A DNA stretch of 64,000 nucleotides from Isoptericola halalbus (GTDB taxonomy: Bacteria; Actinomycetota; Actinomycetes; Actinomycetales; Cellulomonadaceae): NCBI GenBank assembly GCA_009663185.1, contig VJZX01000001.1, positions 124,001 to 188,000 on the forward strand, written 5' to 3'. The position numbers and the translations under genes were made by a program. This document shows positions 18,224 through 27,073 of the stretch, one piece after another (the first letter of the stretch is position 1; every line of letters begins with the position of its first letter). The notes beneath the pieces are model-generated. The model ran no database searches, was not told the origin of the DNA, and worked only from the letters and a program-made list of their open reading frames with translations.

Positions 18224-19381
18224 ATGGGCGGCGCGTACGCGAAGGAGCGCTCGTTCGACCGGATCCGCGCACTCTCCCGTGCGGGGCTCGACGTGGCCTG
18301 CTTCCTGAGAGACGCCAGCGACGCATTGGCTTCCGCCATACCCAACGGGACCCCCCATCTCGACGGTCCCTACTGGTACACCCTTGATCCCGAGGCGCGG
18401 CTGATCACCAGCACCTACGGCGGCGAGGGCTGCGACCTGGACACATCTGCCGTCATGCGCTGGGAGTATCTGGACGACGACGTGAACAAGTACGCCGAGG
18501 TGCTGCGGCACCCACGAGGCGTGCAGACCCTGCACGAGGTGACCGACGGCCATCCTGAGCGCAGCCGCATCTACCGGGAGTACATGGCCGATGCAGGCAT
18601 TGCCCAGGAGATGCTGACAGGGCTGCGCGACGGCGCCGGCAGAGCCTGGGGTACCGTGCGAATGAATCGCACTCCCGGCCAGCCGGAGTTCGATCCGACC
18701 GAGCTCGACTTCATGGCGACCGTGGCGCCTTACCTCGCCTGCGGGATCCGCCATGGTCTGCTCGTCGGCGAGGCGATCGATCCCGACACACCTGATCCAC
18801 CTGGCCTGCTCGTCGTCGACGTCAACGGGGAGATCGAATCGGCGAGCCCCGAGGCGGAACGCTGGCTGACCGCACTGCCCGGCACGCACCGCAACGGCAC
18901 CCTGCCGGCATCGGTTGCCTCGGTTGCGTCCGCAGTGCTCGACGATGTTCACGGCAACGGTTCCGGACGCGGCCCGAGCGCGCAGGTCCGCTCCGTCGAG
19001 GGGCGCTGGGTCACCGTCCACGGCACCTCCCTCCGGGCGGGTGGCACGTCGAAGTGCGCGATCATCATCGAGCCGGCGCGGCCGGACCGGATCGCCCCGC
19101 TGCTCATGGCGATCTACGGGCTCACCGCCCGCGAGCAGCAGGTCACGCGGCTGGTGCTGCACGGCGGCTCGACCTCGCAGATCGCCACCGAGCTGAGGAT
19201 GTCGCCACACACCGTCCAGGAGCACCTCAAGAACGTCTTCGCCAAGATCGGCGTGCACAGCAGGCGCGAGCTGGTCGGCACGTTGTTCTACGACAGCTTC
19301 GACCCACGTGTCGCCGACAACCGGCAACGAGAGCGTGCCGGCAAGCCCATCCGCGGCGGTCCGCTGCGCACGCCTGCGTGA
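18224..19381 (+). CDS. LuxR-family transcriptional regulator with GAF-like sensor region
   Basis: 385 residues. A GAF-like region occupies roughly residues 15-180 (GRAWGTVRMNRTPGQPEF near its end), a short PAS-like segment GLLVVDVNGEIESASPEAER follows, and a C-terminal LuxR HTH reads LTAREQQVTRLVLHGGSTSQ then ATELRMSPHTVQEHLKNVFA. It has no receiver domain or Walker motif, so the signal is probably a small ligand. GGAGG directly abuts the ATG, so leaderless initiation or another start is possible. TGACGGCGTCA at 18203-18213 is a palindrome just upstream and may be an operator. It is presumably the regulator of the SnoaL-like gene. Confidence 0.82.
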   Translation: MGGAYAKERSFDRIRALSRAGLDVACFLRDASDALASAIPNGTPHLDGPYWYTLDPEARLITSTYGGEGCDLDTSAVMRWEYLDDDVNKYAEVLRHPRGVQTLHEVTDGHPERSRIYREYMADAGIAQEMLTGLRDGAGRAWGTVRMNRTPGQPEFDPTELDFMATVAPYLACGIRHGLLVGEAIDPDTPDPPGLLVVDVNGEIESASPEAERWLTALPGTHRNGTLPASVASVASAVLDDVHGNGSGRGPSAQVRSVEGRWVTVHGTSLRAGGTSKCAIIIEPARPDRIAPLLMAIYGLTAREQQVTRLVLHGGSTSQIATELRMSPHTVQEHLKNVFAKIGVHSRRELVGTLFYDSFDPRVADNRQRERAGKPIRGGPLRTPA

Positions 19382-19406
19382 CTGCGCTGCGCTCAGGAGA
19401 CGACGA

Positions 19407-19434
19407 AGCCCTCGCCGGTCCACCGACGAGGGCT
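19407..19434 (+). terminator. terminator after the LuxR gene
   Basis: AGCCCTCG and CGAGGGCT form the stem, with an extra CGGT/ACCG pairing inside. It lies between the LuxR stop and the minus-strand tRNA-Lys gene and can serve both sides. Confidence 0.55.
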
Positions 19435-19439
19435 CGCTG

Positions 19440-19512
19440 TGCGCCATCCGGGACTCGAACCCCGAACCCGCGGATTAAGAGTCAGCTGCGCTGCCAATTG
19501 AGCTAATGGCGC
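19440..19512 (-). tRNA. tRNA-Lys (anticodon CTT)
   Basis: The minus strand gives acceptor GCGCCAT/ATGGCGC, an anticodon loop CTCTTAA (CTT, reading AAG) and T arm GGGTTCGAGTCCC. CCA is not encoded. Confidence 0.95.
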
Positions 19513-19594
19513 CTAGCGCTGAGAAACATTACCAGCCGTGCGGGGCCGCCCGGAAACCCGATCGGGCCTGCGAGCTGTGACCTACGCGACAGCC

Positions 19595-20806
19595 CTACCG
19601 AAACGCCTGGTGGCCCGTCAGGTGCCGCCCGAGCACCAGCGTGTGCACCTCGTCTGTGCCCTCGTACGTGCGTACCGACTCGAGGTTCAGGGCATGCCGC
19701 ATCGGCGAGTGGTCGAGCGTCACACCGTTGCCGCCGAGGATCGTGCGGGCCGTGCGTGCGACGTCGAGCGCGGCGCGGACGTTGCTCAGCTTGCCGACCG
19801 AGATCTGGTGCGGCTCGAGCCTGCCGGCGTCTTTGAGCCGGCCGAGGTGCAGCGCGAGCAGCTGCGCCCGGCTCACCTCGAGCGCCATCTCGACGAGCTT
19901 GGCCTGGGTGAGCTGGAACGCCGCGAGCGGCCGGCCGAACTGCTCGCGCTCCTGAGCGTAGGCGAGCGCAACCTCGAGGCAGTCGCGCGCGGCTCCCGCG
20001 GCGCCCCAGGCGATGCCGAACCGGGCCTCGTCGAGGCACGCGAACGGCCCGCGCAGACCGGGGTGGTGAGGCAGGATCGCGTCGGCGGGGACTCGCACGC
20101 CGTCGAGCGCGATGTCACACTGGACCGACGCGCGCAGCGAGAGCTTGGGCTCGATCGCCGTGGCCCGGAAGCCCGGCGTCGACGTCGGGACGAGGAAGCC
20201 GCGCACGCGCTCGCGCTCGCCACCGTCCTCGACGCCGGCGGCCTTGGCCCAGACGACCGCCACGTCGGCCTCGGACGCGAGCCCGATCCACCTCTTGGTG
20301 CCGTCGATGACCCACTCGTCGCCGTCGAGCACCGCGCGCGTGCGCATGGCGGAAGGGTCGGAGCCTGCCGTCGGCTCGGTGAGCGCGAAGCAGCCGATCG
20401 CCTCGCCCGCCGCCATGCGCGGCAGCCAGTGCTGCTTCTGCGCCTCGGAGCCGTGCTCGGCGATCGCGGACATCGCGAGCGAGCCCTGGACCGAGACGAA
20501 CGTGCGGATGCCCGAGTCCGCGGCCTCGACCTCGGCCATCGCGAGCCCGTACTCGACCGCGGACCGCCCGGCGCAGCCGTAGCCGTGCAGGTGCATGCCG
20601 AGCAGGCCGGCATCCGCGAGGACCGGCACGATCTCGCGCGGGAAGACGGCGTCGGCGAACCAGCGGGCGATGTGCGGCCGGACGTGGGTGTCCATGAGCG
20701 CCCGGACCCGGTCGCGCGTCGCGCGCTCGGCGTCGGTCAGCTCGCCGTCGAGCGCGAGCAGGTCGAGGGTCCCGAGGTCGGGGTGGGCTCCGTCGCCGGT
20801 GGTCAT
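19595..20806 (-). CDS. gcdH: acyl-CoA dehydrogenase, probably glutaryl-CoA dehydrogenase
   Basis: FAD flavoenzyme, 403 residues. It shows the family blocks: GCFALTEPTAGSDPS (FAD binding), GTKRWIGLASEADVAVVW, REQFGRPLAAFQLTQAKLVEM, and near the C-terminus NLESVRTYEGTDEVHTLVLGR with the catalytic Glu in YEGT. The YEG-x-x-x-xH-x-L-x-LGR ending and LGMHLHGYGCAGRSAVEYGL resemble glutaryl-CoA dehydrogenase, which oxidises and decarboxylates glutaryl-CoA to crotonyl-CoA in lysine/tryptophan breakdown. Substrate assignment is by resemblance only. It lies 4 nt downstream of the GroES-like gene. Confidence 0.75.
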   Translation of the reverse strand: MTTGDGAHPDLGTLDLLALDGELTDAERATRDRVRALMDTHVRPHIARWFADAVFPREIVPVLADAGLLGMHLHGYGCAGRSAVEYGLAMAEVEAADSGIRTFVSVQGSLAMSAIAEHGSEAQKQHWLPRMAAGEAIGCFALTEPTAGSDPSAMRTRAVLDGDEWVIDGTKRWIGLASEADVAVVWAKAAGVEDGGERERVRGFLVPTSTPGFRATAIEPKLSLRASVQCDIALDGVRVPADAILPHHPGLRGPFACLDEARFGIAWGAAGAARDCLEVALAYAQEREQFGRPLAAFQLTQAKLVEMALEVSRAQLLALHLGRLKDAGRLEPHQISVGKLSNVRAALDVARTARTILGGNGVTLDHSPMRHALNLESVRTYEGTDEVHTLVLGRHLTGHQAFR

Positions 20807-20810
20807 GGGC

Positions 20811-21200
20811 TCAAAGGTAGAGGCCCGTGGTCTGGGCGTCCTGGTCCGCCTCCGCCACGCCGTGCACGTCGCGCTCGCGCAGCAGCACGTAGTCCGTGCC
20901 CCCGAGGTCTACCTCGGCGCGGTCCTCGGGGTCGAACAGCACCCGGTCGCCGACGGCGACCTGCCGGACGTGCTCGCCCTTGGCCACGACGACGGCCCAC
21001 GCGAGCCGCTTGGGACCGACGGCCGTGGCGGGGATCACCAGACCGGTCGACGACTGGCGCTCCGAGGCGTCGACCTCGGGCTGCACGAGCAGGCGGTCGT
21101 GGAGCATGCGGACGGGCAAGGGCTTGCTCGGACTCCCGGACGACGCCGAGGTTGGGCTCGAGGCGGAGGCCGAGCGGGATGCTGCGGAGGTCACGAGCAC
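20811..21200 (-). CDS. GroES-like chaperonin family protein
   Basis: About 129 residues. After a Ser/Ala-rich N-terminus, the GroES fold is seen from residue 29: LPVRMLHDRLLVQPE, GLVIPATA, AWAVVVAKGEHVRQVAVGDRVLFDPED and YVLLRERDVHGV, the order found in GroES. The mobile loop differs from classical GroES and the C-terminus is longer. It is not beside a groEL gene, so a specialised or structural role is possible. The N-terminal 28 residues look unstructured; a start at the second GTG (21194) is equally plausible. Confidence 0.7.
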   Translation of the reverse strand: MLVTSAASRSASASSPTSASSGSPSKPLPVRMLHDRLLVQPEVDASERQSSTGLVIPATAVGPKRLAWAVVVAKGEHVRQVAVGDRVLFDPEDRAEVDLGGTDYVLLRERDVHGVAEADQDAQTTGLYL

Positions 21201-21264
21201 AACGCTAGACGACCGGCGAGACTAGGCTCGACGCGTCCCCTGACCCGTCCGCTGAGGAGCGCTC

Positions 21265-21765
21265 GTGACCCGTCTCGCCGTCGGCGACCCCGCACCCGAC
21301 TTCATCCTGCCCGCCGTCGTGCCTGACGGCGACGGTCGTGCCACCGGCGAGTTCGCGCTCGCCGAGGCCCTTGCGGCGCCCGGGCGCGCCGGCGTCGTCG
21401 TGTACTTCTACCCGGCCGCGATGACGCCGGGCTGCACCACCGAGGCGTGCGACTTCCGCGACTCGCTCGCCTCGCTGCAGGGCGCGGGCTACGCCGTCGT
21501 GGGCATCTCGCCAGACGACCTCGGCGCGCTCGAGAAGTTCTCCGAGCGCGACGCCCTGACATTCCCGCTCGCCTCCGACGTCGACCATAAGATGCTCGAC
21601 GCCTACGGCGCCTGGGGTGAGAAGAAGAACTACGGCAAGACGTATGTCGGCGTGATCCGCTCGACCGTCGTGGTCGGGCCGGACGGCAAGGTCGCCGTCG
21701 CGCAGTACAACGTCAAGGCCACGGGCCACGTCGCCCGGCTGCGCGCCACACTCGGCCTCGACTGA
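21265..21765 (+). CDS. peroxiredoxin, BCP/PrxQ type
   Basis: Thiol peroxidase of 166 residues. TPGCTTEACDF carries the peroxidatic Cys57 and the resolving Cys62 five residues later, the atypical 2-Cys arrangement of BCP. VVVYFYPAAMTPG and VVGISPDD are typical, and the Lys-rich WGEKKNYGKTYVGVIRSTVVV stretch matches the family. It reduces peroxides with electrons from thioredoxin in the cytoplasm; a thioredoxin gene lies at 24.2-24.6 kb but not in the same operon. The start is GTG. A long hairpin follows 2 nt after the stop. Confidence 0.92.
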   Translation: MTRLAVGDPAPDFILPAVVPDGDGRATGEFALAEALAAPGRAGVVVYFYPAAMTPGCTTEACDFRDSLASLQGAGYAVVGISPDDLGALEKFSERDALTFPLASDVDHKMLDAYGAWGEKKNYGKTYVGVIRSTVVVGPDGKVAVAQYNVKATGHVARLRATLGLD

Positions 21766-21767
21766 AC

Positions 21768-21833
21768 GCGTTGTGGGTGTGATCGTGGCCCACCTTCCGA
21801 GCGAAGGACGGGCGAGGATCACACCCACAACGC
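21768..21833 (+). terminator. long hairpin after the peroxiredoxin gene
   Basis: Arms of 17 nt (GCGTTGTGGGTGTGATC and its complement at 21817-21833) pair perfectly around a 32-nt loop that itself contains CCTT/AAGG pairing. It starts 2 nt past the stop codon. No T-run follows. Termination is inferred. Confidence 0.6.
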
Positions 21834-21988
21834 CCGTCTGTGCATTGTGAAGGCCTATTTCGCGCCTTTCGACCGGGGCGACTCTACGATCGGCTGACTT
21901 CCAGTGACATCGACGCGATCGTCCTATCACGGCGTGGTGCTCTCCACCATTGAAATGCATGGACGTTCTCGGCTACGGTGACATCGCC

Positions 21989-22002
21989 GGATAACGTTAT
22001 CC
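21989..22002. promoter_or_regulatory. LacI-type operator upstream of the polysaccharide lyase gene
   Basis: GGATAACGTTATCC is a perfect 14-bp palindrome with the CG centre and ATAA/TTAT flanks typical of LacI-family operators. It lies 50 nt upstream of the lyase start, in sequence that is AT-richer than its surroundings. No lacI-type gene is in the window, so the repressor would act from elsewhere. The region 21834-21988 holds no recognisable gene. Confidence 0.6.
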
Positions 22003-22051
22003 TGTTCGCGGTGGCGCCCCGGCCGCCTGCCGCATGGCGCAAAGGAGCACC

Positions 22052-23692
22052 ATGTCAACCGACCGACGACCCGAGTCCCGCCCTGGTGCGGGGTTCAACC
22101 GAAGGACCCTCCTCAGAGGAGCGATCGTGGCGGGCGGCCTCACCGCCGCCGGCGCGGGGGGCATCACCGTCGCCCAGGCCCAGGGCTTCTTCCACCCGGG
22201 GCTGCTGCTCCAGGCCGACGAGTTCGACCGGATGCGCAACGCCGTCCAGACGAACCGGGAGCCCCAGATCTCCGGCTGGAACCGGCTGATCACCAACTCG
22301 CACTCGTCGGCGAGCTGGGAGCCCCGGGCGGTCGAAACGATCGTCCGTGGCGACAACGGCACCGATCCCGAGAACTACTGGTTGCTGTACAACGACATGC
22401 ACGCTGCCTACCAGAACGGGCTGCGCTGGAAGGCCACCGGCGATACCGCCCACCGAGACTGCGCGGTGCGGATCCTCAACGCCTGGTCGGGGACGCTCAA
22501 GGTGATCACCGGCTGGACCGAGGCGTCCCTCGCGGCGGGGATCTACGGCTACCAGGCGGCCAACGCCGCCGAGATCGTGCGCGACGCACCCGGGTTCGAC
22601 CGGGCCCGGTTCCAGACCATGCTGGCCGAGGTCTTCTACCCGATGAACAACGACTTCCTCGTCCGCCGCCACGGCACCTGCGACGGCCACTACTGGGCCA
22701 ACTGGGACCTGTGCAACATGGCCTCGATCCTGGCCATAGGCATCTTTAACGAGGACCGGGCCAAGTTCGACGAGGCGATCGAGTACTTCTGGAACGGCAA
22801 GGGCCAAGGCTCGATCGAGCACGTGATCCCGTTCATCCACGGCGACCTGGGCCAGTGGCAGGAGTCCGGACGCGATCAGTCGCATTCGATGATGGGCATA
22901 GGTTTGATGGCCGAGTTCATGGAGATGGCCTGGAACCAGGGCGTCGACCTGTATTCGGCGCGCGACAGCGCCTTCGCCAAGGCCGCCGAGTACGTCGCCC
23001 GCTACAACAACGGCCACGAGGTGCCCTTCACCAAGTACGTCTGGCACAACGGCCACAACTGCAGCTACAACGAGCACACCCAGATCTCCAGCTTCGGGCG
23101 CGGCGGGGCGCGGCCGGTGTGGGAGCTGGTGTACGCCCACTACAACGGCCGGATGGGCCGCGCCATGCCGAACGTGTGGGAGATGATCATCGGCAAGGTC
23201 CGGGCCGAAGGCGGCGGAGGCCACTACGGCCCCAACTCCGGCGGCTTCGACTCGCTCGGACTCGGCACCTTCTGCTACGCGCGCGACAACGTAGCGCCCC
23301 GCGTCCCGTTGAGCGGAGCGACCTATCGGATCCGCAATGCATCGGCCGGGCTGTACCTCGACTCAGGACCCGACGGCGCGGTCGCCCTCGAGTCGGGCAG
23401 CAGCTACGACGACCAGCGCTGGATGTTTACCGAGCAGCAGACCGGGTATTGGACGATCGACAACGTCGCCACCGGCCGTGAGTACCTCGACACCGATCCA
23501 GGGGGGCAAGTCATCTGGAACACTGGCTGGATCGGCGACGATACGCTCTGGGCGATCCAGCGCGTGACCGGCGGCTTCCGGGTCGAGAACAAGGCCAGCG
23601 GGCGCGGATACCTCTACGGGTCCGGCACCTCGGTCGGGTGGAACTCGGGAGCGACGGACGACAACACCGTCTGGGTCCTCGAAAGACAGTAG
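22052..23692 (+). CDS. Tat-exported alginate-lyase-superfamily polysaccharide lyase with C-terminal trefoil-like domain
   Basis: 546 residues. The Tat signal is FNRRTLLRG (R17-R18) with a hydrophobic core and AQAQ cleavage site. An (alpha/alpha) toroid typical of alginate lyases spans about 60-400, with NWDLCNMASILAIGIFNED, QESGRDQSHSMMGIG, and YNEHTQISS; the His, Tyr and Arg residues there are the likely catalytic set. Residues 425-546 show a repeated QRW/W-containing pattern like a ricin-type beta-trefoil (carbohydrate binding). It would cleave uronic-acid polymers outside the cell; alginate versus glucuronan cannot be told. AAAGGAG lies 5 nt before the chosen ATG. A LacI-type operator precedes it. 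Confidence 0.82.
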   Translation: MSTDRRPESRPGAGFNRRTLLRGAIVAGGLTAAGAGGITVAQAQGFFHPGLLLQADEFDRMRNAVQTNREPQISGWNRLITNSHSSASWEPRAVETIVRGDNGTDPENYWLLYNDMHAAYQNGLRWKATGDTAHRDCAVRILNAWSGTLKVITGWTEASLAAGIYGYQAANAAEIVRDAPGFDRARFQTMLAEVFYPMNNDFLVRRHGTCDGHYWANWDLCNMASILAIGIFNEDRAKFDEAIEYFWNGKGQGSIEHVIPFIHGDLGQWQESGRDQSHSMMGIGLMAEFMEMAWNQGVDLYSARDSAFAKAAEYVARYNNGHEVPFTKYVWHNGHNCSYNEHTQISSFGRGGARPVWELVYAHYNGRMGRAMPNVWEMIIGKVRAEGGGGHYGPNSGGFDSLGLGTFCYARDNVAPRVPLSGATYRIRNASAGLYLDSGPDGAVALESGSSYDDQRWMFTEQQTGYWTIDNVATGREYLDTDPGGQVIWNTGWIGDDTLWAIQRVTGGFRVENKASGRGYLYGSGTSVGWNSGATDDNTVWVLERQ

Positions 23693-23696
23693 GAGA

Positions 23697-23817
23697 GGGG
23701 CTCCTGCGTAGGACTCGCGCCAGCGCTGCGCGATGCGCTGTCTGGACCGGTTGAACGGCACCTCCACGTCGATCACCTCGACGCTGTAGCCGGCGGCCCG
23801 CAGCAGCGCTGGTGGCG
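23697..23817 (-). pseudogene. fragment of an unidentified protein-coding gene
   Basis: The minus strand reads PALLRAAGYSVEVIDVEVPF followed by NRSRQRIAQRWRESYAGA with G or C at almost every third position, as in real genes here. It lacks a start, and outside this stretch the frame degenerates into the lyase 3' end and a terminator. It looks like a leftover of a gene disrupted when the lyase segment arrived. I cannot name the family. Confidence 0.4.
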
Positions 23818-23844
23818 GCGACGCGTCGGCTGATCGACCGGCGG

Positions 23845-23884
23845 TGCGTTGGGCCGGGGACACCCGGCCCAACGCATCGTTTTT
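23845..23884 (+). terminator. factor-independent terminator of the lyase gene
   Basis: TGCGTTGGGCCGGG and CCCGGCCCAACGCA form a 14-bp stem with a GACA loop, followed by TCGTTTTTCC. It is the only hairpin in the window with a clear T-run on the exit side, unlike the native terminators, supporting a foreign origin of this segment. Confidence 0.85.
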
Positions 23885-24070
23885 CCGTATCGTCGCCATC
23901 GATCGGCGATGCCCATTGCCTCGCAACGACCGCATCCGAGACTTGCGATTGAAGAGAGCCGCCATCGATGAGCAGCTCGCCGAGCGTGGAAACCGCAGCA
24001 ACGACCTTCGGGAGAAGATCGCCGCCGCTGAGCCTTCCCAACCGTACGGGTTCCAACATCGAACCCCATG
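23885..24070 (+). other. non-coding or degenerate segment next to tRNA-Leu
   Basis: No complete gene is seen between the terminator and tRNA-Leu. A plus-strand stretch (about 23930-24040) reads as a charged, coiled-coil-like peptide (LKRAAIDEQLAERG, then NDLREKIAAAEP) with no start codon in front and runs into the tRNA, so it may be another gene remnant. Third-position GC is lower than in neighbouring genes. Confidence 0.3.
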
Positions 24071-24152
24071 TGCCGGAGGCGGGACTTGAACCCGCACGCC
24101 CTGGGGCACGGCATCCTAAGTGCCGCGTGTCTGCCTGTTCCACCACTCCGGC
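24071..24152 (-). tRNA. tRNA-Leu (anticodon TAG)
   Basis: Class II tRNA with a long variable arm: acceptor GCCGGAG/CTCCGGC, anticodon loop CTTAGGA (TAG, reading CUA), variable arm TGCCCCAGGGCG and T arm GGGTTCAAGTCCC. CCA is not encoded. Its 3' end faces the degenerate segment and the lyase gene, which fits tRNA genes as integration points. Confidence 0.95.
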
Positions 24153-24198
24153 TCGGCGCGGGTCAGTCTATCGACGCCTGCGCGCCGAGCCGTGCGGG

Positions 24199-24576
24199 TC
24201 AGTTCCGCGGTTCGCCGTTGCTCGCGGCGGCGATCCGCTGGCGCACATCGTCCATGTCGAGGTCCTTGACGGCGCCGACGAGCTGCTCCAGCGCGGGCGC
24301 GGGGAGCGCGCCGGCCTGGTTGAAGACGAGGATCCCTTCGCGGAACGCCATGAGCGTCGGGATCGCGGTGATGCCGGCGGCCGCGGCGATGCGCTGCTGG
24401 GCCTCGGTGTCGAGCTTGGCGTGCACCACGTCGGGGTGCTGCTTGCTCGAGGCCTCGAAGATCGGAGCGAACATCCGGCACGGGCCGCACCACGAGGCCC
24501 AGAAGTCCACGAGGACGATGTCGTTGTCCTTGACGGTCTGCTCGAAGGTGTCGTCGGTCAGCTCGACGGTGGCCAT
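24199..24576 (-). CDS. trxA: thioredoxin
   Basis: 125 residues, slightly longer than classical Trx. DFWASWCGPCRMFAPIF carries the WCGPC redox motif (Cys30, Cys33), AAGITAIPTLMAF contains the cis-Pro, and the C-terminal extension VKDLDMDDVRQRIA is specific to this actinobacterial subgroup. It reduces protein disulfides in the cytoplasm and could serve the peroxiredoxin nearby. The start is set by AGAGGA 6 nt upstream of the ATG at 24576. It is monocistronic, with tRNA-Leu downstream. Confidence 0.9.
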   Translation of the reverse strand: MATVELTDDTFEQTVKDNDIVLVDFWASWCGPCRMFAPIFEASSKQHPDVVHAKLDTEAQQRIAAAAGITAIPTLMAFREGILVFNQAGALPAPALEQLVGAVKDLDMDDVRQRIAAASNGEPRN

Positions 24577-24727
24577 GGACGTCCTCTCGACGGTCTGCTC
24601 GTAGGTGATCTCCTCGTAGGTGCAGCGCCGTCGGCGCGCCCGATATTCCCCCGTCCGTGCTCCGCTGACGGCGATCAGGAGTGATCGAGGACGGTCACGC
24701 AGGGCCGCGCGTGGTAGGAACGAGGGC

Positions 24728-25300
24728 GTGACCGACACCGCCGAGTTCCCGCCCGACGACGAGTTCTACCGCCGGGACCCCGACCCTGCCGGCTGGCTGA
24801 CGCCCGAGGACCTCGCCGCCGTGCGCGCCCAGCTGCCGCTGCTCTACGTCGACGCCGTCCCGGTGCGCGTCGACGAGTCGGGCGACGTCGTCGCCGTCGG
24901 GCTGCTGCTGCGCGTCAACAGCATGGGAACCATGACGCGCGCACTCGTCTCGGGCCGCGTGCTCTACCACGAGCGGGTGCGCGACGCGCTGCTGCGGCAC
25001 ATCGAGAAGGACCTCGGACCGGTCGCCCTCCCCCGCGTGCCGGCGTCGCCCCAGCCCTTCACGGTGGCCGAGTACTTCCCGACGCCAGGTATCACGCCGT
25101 TCCACGACCCGCGTCAGCACGCCGTCTCGCTCGCCTACGTGGTGCCGGTGGCCGGCGACTGCCGGCCGCAGCAGGACGCGCTCGACCTCGCGTGGCTCAC
25201 TCCCGAGGAGGCGTGCAGCGACGCCGTCCAGGCCGAGATGGTCAACGGCCAGGGCGCACTCGTGCGGCAGGCGATGGGCTGGGTGGGCCGCCTCGGCTGA
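24728..25300 (+). CDS. Nudix-like protein of the DUF4916 group
   Basis: 190 residues. The central part reads VDAVPVRVDESGDVVAVGLL, VNSMGTMTRALVSGRVLYHE and RVRDALLRHIEKDLGPVALP, followed by FHDPRQHAVSLAYVVPVAG and DLAWLTPEEACSDAVQ. It has the Nudix-fold shape but not the exact Nudix box (the GX5E spacing is altered), so catalytic activity is uncertain. It starts with GTG 4 nt after AACGAGGG. A 20-bp repeat array begins 3 nt after its stop and separates it from the convergent ABC-F gene. Confidence 0.7.
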   Translation: MTDTAEFPPDDEFYRRDPDPAGWLTPEDLAAVRAQLPLLYVDAVPVRVDESGDVVAVGLLLRVNSMGTMTRALVSGRVLYHERVRDALLRHIEKDLGPVALPRVPASPQPFTVAEYFPTPGITPFHDPRQHAVSLAYVVPVAGDCRPQQDALDLAWLTPEEACSDAVQAEMVNGQGALVRQAMGWVGRLG

Positions 25301-25303
25301 GCG

Positions 25304-25346
25304 GCGCTACCTCGCCGAAGAACGCGCTACCTCGGCGAAGAATGCG

Positions 25347-25363
<17 letters not shown>
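25304..25363. repeat. 20-bp-period array, copy 1 (3 units)
   Basis: CTACCTCG cores start at 25307, 25327 and 25347, exactly 20 bp apart; units read GCGCTACCTCGCCGAAGAAC, GCGCTACCTCGGCGAAGAAT and GCGCTACCTCGACGAGAGGT. The last core contains, on the minus strand, the AGG-TAG end of the ABC-F gene. The array fills the whole gap between convergent genes. Confidence 0.85.
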
Positions 25364-26987
<1,624 letters not shown>

Positions 26988-27011
26988 CCGCACCACCCTA
27001 TCGACGCCGAA

Positions 27012-27061
27012 GGCGGAGCCTTCGCCCACCCGTTCCCAGTGAGGTGGGCGAAGGCTCCGCC
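27012..27061 (-). terminator. long hairpin after the symporter gene
   Basis: GGCGGAGCCTTCGCCCACC pairs perfectly with its complement at 27043-27061 around a 12-nt loop (CGTTCCCAGTGA). It lies 12 nt past the symporter stop and 24 nt before the ABC-F start, so it probably ends the symporter transcript. It has no T-run. Confidence 0.65.
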
Positions 27062-27073
27062 GCGGCGCCTGGG

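Noticed and set aside
20901-20930. Single CTACCTCGGCG in the GroES-like gene, and CGAGGTAG in several other coding regions
   Set aside because: They are isolated, without 20-bp repetition, and TACCTC encodes the common Tyr-Leu pair, so they are chance matches and not array units.
22052-23692. Prophage or transposon around the lyase gene
   Set aside because: No integrase, transposase, terminal repeats or target duplication could be found; only gene fragments and a neighbouring tRNA.
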